From positions 6,297-34,685 of the forward strand of contig JAKCWW010002302.1 in NCBI GenBank assembly GCA_026260175.1: a stretch of DNA of 28,389 bases, in the 5' to 3' direction. Source of the DNA: Reticulitermes lucifugus. Taxonomy: Eukaryota; Arthropoda; Insecta; Blattodea; Rhinotermitidae. Shown one piece after another: positions 19,226 through 28,389 of the stretch; position 1 is the first letter of the stretch; every line of letters starts with the position of its first letter. The notes below the pieces were generated by a model, which saw only the letters and a program-made list of their open reading frames with translations, made no database searches and had not been told where the DNA came from. A program made the position numbers and the translations under genes.

Positions 19226-19745
19226 CAGTGACAAGGAGAGCAATCATATACCACGCGAATAAGGAGTACTTGTTCCACTGATTCATAATTGCGCCACAGT
19301 TCCAAATAAAAGTCAGAGTAAACCAGAACCATGTAATTTGATCCGCTCTTCAAGGACAGCAGTTATAACTTGAAACTCGTGTCCCCTTGACGTAAGCATT
19401 GCGTTGCATAATTTATTCACGTTTAAACAACTTGTAGTATCAGCGTTAAGACATCTCTTTCGCCATTTTATCAGTTTCTTTGTTTTGTACGTTTGTCTAG
19501 AGGTTCTTAACGAGCAGAAATTGCTGCCGGTGGGGGAGCAGATAAGGTCAGGTGGAGAGAAATACACCAGAGATATTGTTTCTGATATTTGAAACTGGCG
19601 GCTGTACGATGGCAGCACATGCAAGTGTTATAATAGAATTACTGTGTCAGCAGAAAGAGATGGGGTCTTCGGGAATGTGACAACGTGTAGAATCTTTTGC
19701 CTTTCAGTTTGCTATCCAAAAAGTATAAGATGAAAATATGCAAAG

Positions 19746-20169
19746 TATGGATGTGAAACTTGATATCTCACTTTGAGGGAGGAACGTGGGGTGAGGGTGT
19801 TTGAGAATAGGATGAAGAGGAATATATTTGGACCTAAGAGGGAGGAGGTAACAGAAGACTGGAGGAAACTAAACAATGAGGAGCTTCATGATTTGTACGT
19901 CTCACCAAATATTATTCAGGTGATCAAATCAAGAAAAATGAGATGGACGGAGCATGTGGCACGTATTGGGGTGGGAGGGATTCATACATGGTTTTAGTGG
20001 GGAAGTCTGAGGGTAAGAGACCGCTTGGAGGACCTAGGCATAGATGGAAAGATGATGTTAAAATAGATCTTCAGGAAATAGTATGGGGTTGGACTGGATT
20101 GATCTGGCTGAGGATATGGCCAAGTGGCGGGCTCTTGTGAATATGGTAATGAACGTTCGGGTACCGTAA
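19746..20169 (+). pseudogene. Non-LTR retrotransposon (LINE) C-terminus, frameshifted
   Basis: The frame starting YGCET (19746) has a TGA where W is expected, then runs through TLREERGVRVFENRMKRNIFG and KSRKMRWTEHVARIG. It continues in a second frame with LVGKSEGKRPLGGPRHRWKD and DLQEIVWGW, and in a third with IDLAEDMAKWRALVNMVMNV, ending at TAA 20167-20169. This is the region after the reverse-transcriptase domain of a LINE, preserved as about 140 codons over two frameshifts and one stop. The endonuclease and catalytic RT parts are absent, consistent with 5' truncation. The clade is uncertain (RTE-, Jockey- or CR1-like). Confidence 0.8.
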
Positions 20170-20509
20170 AATGCGGGGAATTTACTGACCATCTTTGGAA
20201 CTATCAGCTTCTCAAGAAGGACTCTGCTCTGTTCCCTTATTTATTTATTTAGTTAGTAGTCTGCTAGGTGGCTACCAGCTTCTGTAGCAACATAGTATCT
20301 CCATTTTCGGGCTACAGCATATCGTAACCCAAGACCATAATGTGAAACTTCACCGCTGTGCAGACCCTTACATCACACACAAGTTGTGCAGCGTACCGGA
20401 TGGCTGTGGGTCTTGTAACACAACGGTTCTGTCTGCTGTGAATAATAAAGGCCAGTGACTTACGAAAAAGCGAAAGGAACGAAAGGGAAGTGTGTGTACT
20501 CGTTAAGCC
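20170..20509. other. LINE 3' flank and unassigned sequence
   Basis: No clear poly(A) end is seen after the LINE stop; a TTATTTATTTATTTAG run lies at about 20237-20252. Nothing else recognised. Confidence 0.35.
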
Positions 20510-20803
20510 GCGTTCCCACAACTGGTTTATTTGATAAAGTGCGCAAGTAATTGTGTATTGTACAAGGAACCACGTGATTAATTATCCCATACCTGCCCCC
20601 ACGACTGGTTTATTTGGCAAGAACCATCTACCATATGCCTAACGGAGCTGAAACACTTAGCCTTTAAAGGATTGCTTGTACTTGTATCACATTCACTGAC
20701 AGTCGGCGTGAAGCGGACACGTGGCCAGTATTAATGCAGATGCGCTGTTCCCGTGCCGCGGCCAAGTACCCACAAGCGACAAATGTTTGTCAAGTGGGAA
20801 CGC
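20510..20803. mobile_element. TIR element candidate, about 294 bp
   Basis: A perfect 10 bp inverted pair, GCGTTCCCAC (20510-20519) and GTGGGAACGC (20794-20803), defines the ends. Inside, CCCACAACTGGTTTATTTG and a near copy recur about 83 bp apart (about 20515 and 20598). No flanking duplication was found, so superfamily and exact ends are uncertain. Confidence 0.45.
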
Positions 20804-21146
20804 AGTGGGAGTACATCTTGTTTTAGAATGTGCACAGGCCGCGTCGGGCGCTGAGCAGTATCGCCAATCGCTCCGCCGCTCAGACAGTATAAAAAGCTGT
20901 GGAAAATTTTACTCCATTATGAAAATTGCAGAGTGCTCAGTCTGTCATGCCACAGTAGCAATAATATCCGCGTAGATAAAGGCAGCAGATAAGAGATCTA
21001 AAACACGAATATTGTCGTATCTGGATATACATGTCACGCAATAACCAGACCTGTTGACAAAGCTCTCTTGCTGTCACACATAGTATGTTTGGTGCACAGC
21101 GAAAGCTAACGTGCTTGCATATGTCAGTTTCTGTTATCTTCATTTG

Positions 21147-21230
21147 CGTTCACACGTAGTTACGTCCATTGTTTCACAGATGGCGATAATCGTTAAACGG
21201 TTTCAACGCATCGTTCAATAACATGTAGTC
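21147..21230. repeat. Diverged 90 bp repeat unit left of SINE
   Basis: The order TTCACACGTAGTTACGTC, ACAGATGGCGATAATCGTTA, CAACGCATCGTTCAATAACA resembles one unit of the 90 bp array at 21685-21950. It suggests that the SINE at 21240-21682 interrupts one array. Confidence 0.4.
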
Positions 21231-21239
21231 TCTTCCGTG

Positions 21240-21682
21240 GGTGAGGCGGTTAGTTGAAGGCCTTTAAACATGAAGGCCCGTGGTCGATACCAGGGAACTT
21301 CATGTGGGACTTGCGGTGGACGAAGTTGCAATGGGACAGAATTTTTTCCGAGCACTTCGGCTTTACCCTATCAGTATCATTCTACCAGTACTCAAGAACT
21401 TCAGCTTTACCCATCAGTATCATTTTACCAGTACTCAAGAACTTCGACTTTACCCTATCAGTATCATTCTACCAGTACTCAAGAACTTCAGCTTTACCCT
21501 ATCAGTATCATTCTGCCAGTACTCAAGAACTTCGACTTTACCCTATCAGTATCATTCCACCAGTACTCAAGAACTTCGACTTTACCCTATCAGTATCATT
21601 CCACCAGTACTCCATATACATTTATTCGCCCATCACGACCCTATATAATCTTAGCAGTTGACAGCGTAGTTAAATATCGCAC
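21240..21682 (+). repeat. SINE family B with internal minisatellite expansion
   Basis: The head is near GGTGAGGCGGTTAGTTGAAGG and CGTGGTCGATACCAGG. It is followed by GTGGGACTTGCGGTGGACGA and ATGGGACAGAATTTTTTCC, matching the order in 6105-6340. The body segment beginning CTTCGGCTTTACCCTATCAG has been amplified into 44 bp tandem units. The family tail AATCTTAGCAGTTGACAGCG and GTTAAATA resumes at about 21648-21678. Confidence 0.65.
21353..21616. repeat. 44 bp minisatellite, about six units
   Basis: CAGTACTC starts at 21386, 21429, 21473, 21517, 21561 and 21605, spacings 43, 44, 44, 44, 44. The unit derives from the SINE body. As 44 is not a multiple of three and the unit lacks stops, all three plus-strand frames stay open here (21254-21661, 21270-21686, 21280-21648) and encode rotated versions of the same peptides. 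These are not genes. Confidence 0.95.
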
Positions 21683-21684
21683 TT

Positions 21685-21950
21685 AAGTTAACACGTGTTC
21701 ACATTTTACGTAGGACGTAGTGACTCTCAGTGTCTGACAGGTGCATTGTTGTCGGATATTCTCAACGCGTCTTTCGATAACACTTGTACGTACGTTCATA
21801 TAGGAGTAGTTACTGTTAAAGTCTTGACAGGTGGAGTTATTGTCGCATGCTATCAGCGCGTCCTTCGATAACAATGTGCATACTTTCACATAGAACGTAG
21901 TTGCTCTCAGTGTCTGACAGGTAGCGTTAATTTCCAAGCGACTTCGATAC
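21685..21950. repeat. 90 bp tandem repeat, about three units
   Basis: TGACAGGT recurs at 21735, 21825 and 21915, exactly 90 bp apart. Each is preceded by a GTAGTTACTCTCAGTGTC-like segment and, in the first two units, followed by ATTGTCGGATA- and TCTTTCGATAACA-like segments. The minus-strand frame 21683-21955 is a by-product. Confidence 0.85.
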
Positions 21951-21955
21951 ATCAA

Positions 21956-22250
21956 TCGATAACTTCCGGATTCTATGAAATATAACCGATTTCTGAAAGA
22001 GACATTCGAATCAGTGCATTTATTTTATGAGTATGTTTTAAAACAATATTTACATATAAAATAGCTACAAAAACGTATTTTTGTGTCTCTGAACGTTTCC
22101 TTTACCCTGAAGGCGTGTCTGTCACCCGCAGGTTAGAGTCGTTGCAACAACTTGCATTAAGTGCACGCATCGAGCAACAAATGTAAACCGTCAGTAAGGT
22201 TTCAGGCTCGCACTTTCGTGCCTAAGGGTCTGGAGTGTGACGTCGTGTAA
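21956..22250. other. Stretch without identified feature
   Basis: Nothing recognised. Confidence 0.4.
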
Positions 22251-22254
22251 GAGA

Positions 22255-22310
22255 GGCACCACGGTGTCGGAGCAATATGCTACCGTCATCTTCAGGGTAG
22301 ATAGGAGGTC
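22255..22310 (-). ncRNA. Weak hammerhead-like relic
   Basis: On the minus strand CCCUGAAGAUGACGG is followed some 15 bases later by GACAC, CGUGG. The CUGANGA box is intact. The second box has changed from GAAAC to GACAC, and stem II cannot be drawn convincingly. No flanking repeats were found. Confidence 0.25.
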
Positions 22311-22599
22311 GTGTGTTCTCGGACGTTCTGTGACGGCACATCTTCGTTTTACAAGAAGTTCTCGGAGGAAATTATTCCTGGCAGTGCTGCAGCTTGCGGG
22401 AAATGCACTCATTTTGCGTTACACGTGTAGGCGCGGATTGTTGCTTTGTTTGCAGGACCCTGCTTATGAAGCTGATAGTCTCTCAGCTGCTAAAATTCCG
22501 TATCTTATATGTAATTTTGATGTAAATGTTACCATAACTTTCAGAGGATTTGTTAGCTGCTTTTCTGTTACTGTTTGTCCTGCATTCTGTTGATCAACG

Positions 22600-23845
22600 T
22601 TTATGTAAGTTAATGAAAGACAGGTGGATTTTATGTAGTATTACAGTGTATTACTAATTAAATTTACATAGTTTTCTCTGCGTTTATGTCAAGACCAGTT
22701 TTTCTGCTAGCCTCAACTAGTAGTGGAATTTGTTTTCACGCAGTAAATTAAGCTTACGAGCGTGGATCAGAAACTGATGTGTTCCATTCAACTCCAAAGC
22801 ATTCCGATATCTCACACTTTTCTAACTGCTGATATTTGTCAGGTGACTAATGTACTCTCCATACAGACACTGTACAGTAGTCTCAGTGTGGAAGTGCCTT
22901 CAGGATTCTGAAGCGGCCACAGGACTGTAGTGGCGAGACGTGGTAAGAATAGGACGAAACACGAGAGCATGTTATGCAATATGTAGCAGAATCCGTCTTT
23001 ATAAACTGGTCGTCGCTCAGCTTGTCCAATTCACTGTGTTTGGAACCCGTTCTGTGTAAGAGGGGCATTGATACTGTGTTCCTATCTTCGCGTCGGTGGG
23101 ATATTTCGACCAAAATTTTGTTTTTGTTCGTAATATTCCGCATACATGTTGTGTGTCCCGTTCATCGAAACCTCTTACTATACGTCGACTAAAATCATGT
23201 TTCTGTGTATAATCTTCCGCATTCATGCTACGCGTTCTATCGTGTTCAGCCTTGAAGTTTCAATTGAAACCAGTGCAAGCTCTATGTATAGGCCTATTTG
23301 CCGAATTATCTGTGCTGTGAAAGCTATGGCTTCGTCAGCGTTTGAGCCATGGAATCACATGCTGCTCTGCTTTATTCTCATTATGGTCCTCTGGATTGTG
23401 ACACCGTAGTATGGGGAGCATTATGGAGGAACATAACTGTCTCGTTCTACTATGGAGTTAGCAGGTTCCTCTGAAACGTCGTTACCAGCGTAAGAGTCTA
23501 CACAGTGTCATATAATCTAATTAGCCAGAATAATAATTTTCACTGCCATGAAAACGTCAGATCCTTGGTTGATTTTTATGTAGTTTTGTCTCAGAATTTT
23601 AATATAGCTTTTAACATCTTTTTAAATTCATCTGACGTTCAAATGGTATCAAATTCGGACTTTACTGCAACAGATACGGTAATAAATTAGTTTAGCAACT
23701 TTTTCTCTCCTAGAACTCTCTACCCGTGGCCATATTGTGGATATCCCTGGTATGGTTTTCCAAATTTTCAGATACTGGATGTGTTTACGTCCCGTGATTG
23801 AGATGCTCCAGACGATAGACAAGTCCCGACACCCGACAGTACTAT
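22600..23845. other. Stretch without identified gene
   Basis: Apart from the 79 bp duplication no feature is recognised; frames at 22883-23143 and 22974-23192 overlap on opposite strands and have no signature. Confidence 0.35.
23107..23245. repeat. Two-copy tandem repeat, 79 bp
   Basis: CGACCAAAATT at 23107 and CGACTAAAATC at 23186 start similar units, each continuing TGTTT, TAATATTCCGCATACATG or TAATCTTCCGCATTCATG, and ending near a TTCATCG or TCTATCG. Divergence is about 25 percent by eye. Confidence 0.6.
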
Positions 23846-23862
23846 GTGTGCCGTCATTAAAA

Positions 23863-24102
23863 TTTCACCCTAGAACAGGCCATGAAGGCACAGACGGCGA
23901 GTAGAGGTATAACTCTCTTTTTCTAACCTCGGAACTAGACGGGGTTGGGTGTTCAACGCCATGCCCCGGCCGCTTCACCCCTGGGAAAAGACCCGTTACC
24001 CATTGTGCAGGAAGCTGGGTGGGCCCCAGATCCGGTATGAACGGGTGCGGAAAATCTCGCCCTCACCTTGATTCGATCCCCGGACCGCCCAGCCCGTAGC
24101 GA
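23863..24102 (-). repeat. 5'-truncated SINE, family A, with target-site duplication
   Basis: Family hallmarks run from TTCACCCTAGAACAGGCC to a B-box region GATTCGATCCCCGG and stop inside the tRNA head at about CCCGTAGCGA. A 17 bp repeat with two mismatches, GTGTGCCGTCATTAAAA (23846-23862) and GTGTACCATCATTAAAA (24103-24119), brackets the copy. The A-box is missing, so it was probably dead on arrival. Confidence 0.8.
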
Positions 24103-24119
24103 GTGTACCATCATTAAAA

Positions 24120-25240
24120 GCATTCAGAAATGCTTTGCATGTTCTGATAGCCTGACAACGTATCGACTCCGCCCGACAACATGTATTAACTCCAAAGACT
24201 GCTAACAAGACTCACGCTGTTGTAACAATGTCTTCCTGCTGTGAGGTTGCCTGATTATCTAGTCTGTCAAGCGTATCCAGTTGCATGCACTTCTCTGTCA
24301 AGCTTCAGGTACGAACAGGGTTTGTAATATGAACAGACGTTGCAACATTAACATCGAAATAACGCTTCAGTCAACATTGTCAAAATTTCGCGATAACGAA
24401 TTCAAAACTCAGCCCATATTTAGTAACCAATCAATTTCTAGCCTCTCTTGCATATTCAAACAGTCCACTTCCCAATGCACTGCCTTGTCTCAGCCTACCT
24501 TTACCAGAAGGACGATGGGGCATTTCTGGGAACTTTCAAAACTGTTGAATTTTTTATTTCTCTTTAGTTGTGCAGTGTCTCTCACTACGCCTCCAAATAT
24601 TTTTCATTCTGTCTTCCTGGGTTTTTTCCCTCCGTCCGTCTTTCTTTCTTTCTTTCTTTCTTTCTTGCTTCTTATAGACCAACATTACGCTCATTCTGCT
24701 GCATGGTACGTATTAGCGATATGAAATGTGCAGTGCTTTAGTTCAGCTCTCAAGGGGGATTTCATTACTTGAATGATTTCGCCGTAAATGCCTTGTGTAG
24801 GTTTATGTTGTCGGTGGGCTGTGTGCCACATGTGTGCAGTTTATTGTGACGGTGGACCATGCAAGTAATTTCCCTCCGCAACTCACTATAATCAAGCAAA
24901 CAGTTGCTAAATTCAACTTGTTCGTTAATAACGAAGCGTTTAAACTTGGGACTGAGTTACCGCTTCGGCGTATTGGTATTTCATGCTGTGCCACCTGTTC
25001 ACATGAGGTATACGTACATGTACTTACTTTATTAGTATTATGTTACTTATAGTAATATAGAAATGAACTATTAATATAAATTTTTTGCCAGTGCAAATTG
25101 ATAGGGAATTGTAAGAAACTTGCATACACTTGTCACGGATAGTACGTGTTACATATAGTTGTTGTCACGGATGACTATAAATTCACTGCCACAGCCTTTA
25201 CAATTGAATCACTTTATTACCACTGTTAAGATTCTTGCTG
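24120..25240. other. Stretch without identified gene
   Basis: Contains a (TTTC)n run at 24641-24665. A 147-codon frame (24281-24724) spans that run and has no recognisable domain. Nothing else is seen. Confidence 0.35.
24641..24665. repeat. (TTTC)n microsatellite
   Basis: About six tetranucleotide units. Confidence 0.9.
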
Positions 25241-25244
25241 CGGT

Positions 25245-25270
25245 TAGATACAGATACAGATACGTATCTG
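25245..25270. repeat. (GATACA)n run ending in a palindrome
   Basis: GATACA units run into CAGATACGTATCTG (25257-25270), a perfect 14 bp palindrome. Confidence 0.7.
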
Positions 25271-25349
25271 TAACTGCAGGAGAGCACCGTGCAGTAGTAA
25301 CACTGTGTTATAGGAGGGCTGGTATGTAGAAGGAACTCTGAAGTGTTCT

Positions 25350-25609
25350 GGCGGCGAACGTGGCGTTCGGGTGAGCCATACGCCTGCCCTTATTCGAAAG
25401 GTTCAGATTTCGTCCCGGAAACAGGCTGGCCTGGCAAAATTTTGAGTGGTTTTTCTCAGTAACTCCCGGCAAATTCCAAGATATTACCTCAAATGAGGCC
25501 ACGAGCGCTCCCTTTCACATCCCTTCCAATTCATTACTCAGTATCCATCGTATTATTCTACTCTGTATAATCCGAACTGCTGACAGTGCCGTTAAACAAT
25601 AAATAAATT
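25350..25609 (+). repeat. SINE-like repeat, family C, shares tail with family B
   Basis: The sequence order is a GTGAGCCATACGCCTGCCC head, GGTTCAGATTTCGTCCC (degenerate B-box), GGCTGGCCTGGCAAAATTTTG, CTCAGTAACTCCCGGCAAAT and ACCTCAAATGAGGCCACG. It ends ACTGCTGACAGTGCCGTTAA with an A-rich tail. The final CTGACAG...GTTAAA matches the family B tail, suggesting the two families use the same partner LINE 3' end. Confidence 0.55.
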
Positions 25610-25927
25610 TCATTCTGTCATTGGTCACATTTGGTTTCCGGACTGCATGTTTAGAACAGTGGCTGTATTATGGAGGCCATGCTGGTAAGACGTAATCCCG
25701 CGCTAGAAATGCTGGTAAATTGCCTACGCATAAACATACAGCTCATTACGTTGCAAATGATGTGGTTTCCGCTTCCCGTGTTCTACAGGACATTCATTAA
25801 ATACTTCACCTAAGACGGCTGGTTTTTAGGCTAATTAGATGTGACTGGTCGTGGTCTGTTTACAGATAATGGGTACTGTCCCGAAGTCTTGGAACGACTT
25901 AGTGAAACCATGAAAGATGATTGGACC

Positions 25928-26111
25928 ATCCGGTATTTGAGATCTGCGCTCTTTTGGGATATTACGCACTTCTTGACCCTTGAAGATGGGACCCGTACGT
26001 TGTCCCGAAACGTCGGTAAAGGATTACCACACGACGCTGCGTAATATCCCAGAAGAGCACATTTCTCATCAACATCGCCGCGGAAGCCTGAAATCACAAT
26101 CCGGTATTTGA
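25928..26111 (+). mobile_element. Penelope-like element with hammerhead-like core (copy 6)
   Basis: A perfect 13 bp repeat, ATCCGGTATTTGA, at 25928-25940 and 26099-26111 bounds 158 bp. Inverted ends lie at 25941-25968 (GATCTGCGCTC..ATTACGCA) and 26038-26066. On the plus strand UUGAAGA is followed by a U, stem GGGAC (25988-25992) with GUCCC (26002-26006), GAAAC (26007-26011), GUCG and GUA. The tail ends GCGGAAGCCTGAAATCAC. Sequence is close to copy 3, but the left arm is cut back to the terminal segment. The overlapping frames 25831-26097 (minus) and 25841-26044 (plus) are artefacts. Confidence 0.75.
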
Positions 26112-26950
26112 TGTGGTAGCTGCAGAAGACTAGTGAGACGCATTGGCGCTGTGCTCACGCATTCAGTCCCGTGACAGGGCCGTGCTTATTCCTAGAGCAA
26201 GGGATTTTAACCTTTACTTTGTTTGGCAACTGGTATAAAATATTGCTATGTTGTATAGACATCTTAACTCTTTAAAGCCTGAAGGGTTTCCAGATTTATT
26301 TCTTGCCTCAAAGAAAACACACTGCTTCTCCATTACGAAGACCACTGACTTTCTGGATGAGCAAGCGGTTCGTATGCTTACCATTGTGTTACTGAAGTGC
26401 TGAAATGCTCTTCCTTTCCTCGGTTTAACTCTGTATAATTCGAGGCTACACTGTAATATTCTTGTGAACAGAAATTGGTTTTGTGTTCAGCGTTTAATTA
26501 ATTATGGATTTTCTAATTAATTTTGAAAGTTAGTTCAAGTGTACTGGAATTTCCAAGAGCCTTTCTGCACCTATACCATTCATCACCAGTCACACGCCCT
26601 TCGTCTCTTAATTCGCGCCATCATCAATGACGATGTCTGTTACCCTAGTTAACACGTGTTTGGCAATATTGTATGTACATTATCAGCTGTACCCCTTGTG
26701 ACATTTATGTTGTTTTTATTTGTCAAGCGTCTTTTCTAATATGAATTTTAAATTAACTACGTTATTGGCTTGCAGCACTCTTTGCACTTAGTTGTCACTT
26801 ATTGAGTTGTTTAAGTTACAAAAAAGGTAACCAGTACAATACTTACTTTCAAATTTAAATTGCAAAAGAGGTCAGTTAAATAGAAGCAACAACAGTGTCG
26901 AAGGCGGTACAATGGATTATGTGCACAAAATATTGCCAGACACATACTAA
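26112..26950. other. Stretch without identified gene
   Basis: Nothing recognised; AT-rich. Confidence 0.4.
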
Positions 26951-26958
26951 CTGGGGTA

Positions 26959-27018
26959 AAATATTCACTGATGATAAGGCAAACTGTACGTTGAAACGTG
27001 TATAACTGGTGAATATTT
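26959..27018 (+). ncRNA. Hammerhead-like relic with inverted flanks
   Basis: The inverted 10 bp pair AAATATTCAC (26959-26968) and GTGAATATTT (27009-27018) flanks CUGAUGA (26968-26974). Eighteen bases on come GAAAC, then GU and GUA. Both catalytic boxes are exact and a two-pair stem III around GU is possible. Stem II is poor, and seven bases lie between the triplet and the 3' side of stem I, so it is probably decayed. No target duplication was found. Confidence 0.45.
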
Positions 27019-28254
27019 ATAATGTGCAAGACGGCTGTTGATAATTCCAATCAGTTAGTATTATTGAAGGTCGCATGCTGTGCAAACAATAAAATATCAA
27101 GGATAACCCTAATTCCAACACAAATTTGCGTACCATATAAGTCAATATCACAAATTGTGATCTGTCGCCTCTTTCCTCATTGTTATTGCACGAAGGTGCA
27201 AGACTGCTGACCATTTTCATGTTACTGCAATTTGTGAACGGCTGTGCTAATTGAAGAACGGAGTCATCAGGATGTAGCCTGTTCAGTAATGTTAAAGTGT
27301 CACAAAATTCACGGCGGCATTTTTTTTGCAGTTTATTAAACGTACTTGTGGTTTGTTATAAAGATTAGATAAGCGGTTTATGATGTCCCTGAAGGTGTGT
27401 ACTTTAAGTAAAGAGTGCTTCTGTTTTGCTGAGTAAGGCTAAACGTCAGCATTGTCCGACAACTTAAAGTGAAAGTCTGTCCATTTTGGTATTAGGTCAA
27501 AGACCGAGTGAGACGACCTCCACATAAATGAATATCCACATAAGACTTCCTCTTTCACAGACACTCCCTGACGTAACATAATTTCAAGTTACGCAATTTC
27601 AGACTTACGCAATTTAAAAAATAAAAAATGAAATACAATTTTTGAAACCGAACGCTCGCCGTTTTTTTCCTGGGGGAACAAAGCACAATAAGACGAAGGT
27701 GGCGGAAGAATACTGCTAGGCGATAACACAGACGGCCGGGCGGTCATATTGCGGCCGATCAGGTTTTAGTGTGCTGGAGTTTGGATTTAAACTGGGATCC
27801 CTTTTATATACATAATGACCATATGTATGCTCAATTCCGACTTGCACCAGACCTACCGGAACGTAACTGTGCGTAAGTCGGGTAGTGCCTGTACTTTGTA
27901 AACTGTGCCTGAAGGTGATGGTGTCTTGAAACGCTAATAGCGTGAGGACCTCCATCTGTAGAAGGGTTCCTAAAGGCAACAACAAGTTTGTGTGATGTTT
28001 GCTTGATACAAAAGTTAATGGTTACACTGACACGAATCGTTCGATAAGTTCAGGCCAGTGGCTATTCAGTTGTGATTCGGTGAAGTGCGTTACGTTTTAC
28101 TGAGGCCACAAAAATAAATTCCACAGCTGGCGAGAACGACAATCCTCGATGCTCCGCACTGTGTGCCTACTGTTGATAGCCCCTTCCAGCCCAAAGCGCT
28201 TGTAGCTAGCAGAGGTTATTACTACCAGCATTCCTGTGAAGAGATCGACTAGAC
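27019..28254. other. Stretch without identified gene
   Basis: Only small direct repeats are visible (TCCACATAA near 27518 and 27535; TTACGCAATTT near 27590 and 27606). The minus-strand frame 27716-27985 has no recognised family. Confidence 0.35.
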
Positions 28255-28389
28255 CAGTGGTATTCAACCTGGGGTACGCGTATTCCCGGGGGTACGCGAA
28301 GACATCTTAGAGGGCACGTAAAATTTAAAAAATAAATATATTATTTCATGATAAACACTGAATAATCAGGGACAGATTTAGGGTTAGCC
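28255..28389 (+). mobile_element. hAT-like element, left end, runs off window
   Basis: CAGTGGTATTCAACCTGGGG, followed by TACGCG, matches the common hAT terminal pattern CAG(N)GGTTCTCAACC with its GGGGTACGC sub-terminal repeats. A second GGGGGTACGCGAAGAC lies at about 28289. The right end and any transposase lie outside the window. Confidence 0.6.

Noticed and set aside
21353-21616. CRISPR-like direct repeats
   Set aside because: Units are contiguous 44 bp repeats with no unique spacers, inside a SINE in eukaryotic-type DNA.
22237-22593. 118-codon open frame
   Set aside because: No family signature; the opposite strand is also open over part of it; it starts within a ribozyme-like relic.
24281-24724. 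147-codon open frame
   Set aside because: It spans a TTTC microsatellite, which keeps the frame open, and has no recognised motif.

Overview
This window looks like repeat-dense, gene-poor DNA from an insect-like animal nuclear genome. It is AT-moderate, has no bacterial gene packing, and holds many decayed retroposons, microsatellites and an assembly gap of 258 N (14743-15000). The mixture of tRNA-derived SINEs, LINE tails, hAT-like MITEs and Penelope-like fragments fits a large polyneopteran-type genome (cockroach, termite or stick insect), but that assignment is a guess from style. I find no convincing host protein-coding gene, true tRNA or rRNA. All open frames of 60-160 codons are chance frames or lie inside repeats.

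The most interesting content is a dispersed set of short, non-autonomous elements with one shared plan. Each has a 10-15 bp target-site duplication, an inverted terminal segment, a hammerhead-ribozyme-like core, the same terminal segment in the opposite sense, and usually a short unpaired tail on one side. Clear examples lie at 233-536, 2809-3397, 12619-12879, 13198-13403, 14526-15138 and 25928-26111. Relics lie near 12168-12207, 22255-22310 and 26959-27018. In the copies at 325-366 and 2842-2886 (both minus strand) all hammerhead parts can be drawn: stem I, CUGANGA box, stem II, GAAAC box, a two-pair stem III and a GUA cleavage triplet. The stem II sequence differs between copies while pairing is kept. 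Hammerhead motifs are known in Penelope-like retroelements, which is the likeliest parentage.

The second layer is SINEs. One tRNA-derived family has seven recognisable copies (1594-1875, 4310-4590, 5213-5464, 9158-9313, 10214-10510, 11325-11598, 23863-24102) and one very old one near 10955-11075. A second tRNA-like type lies at 13803-14062. A third type, ending in a GTTAAATA-like tail, lies at 6105-6340, 21240-21682 and (related) 25350-25609. In the 21240 copy, part of the SINE body has expanded into a 44 bp minisatellite.

Other layers are a LINE reverse-transcriptase C-terminus in two broken copies (19104-19225 minus, 19746-20169 plus), hAT-like elements (2125-2320, 3569-3777, and an end at 28255-28389), TIR elements at 5512-5633 and 20510-20803, several imperfect tandem repeats and simple repeats. 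The remaining stretches carry nothing I can identify.
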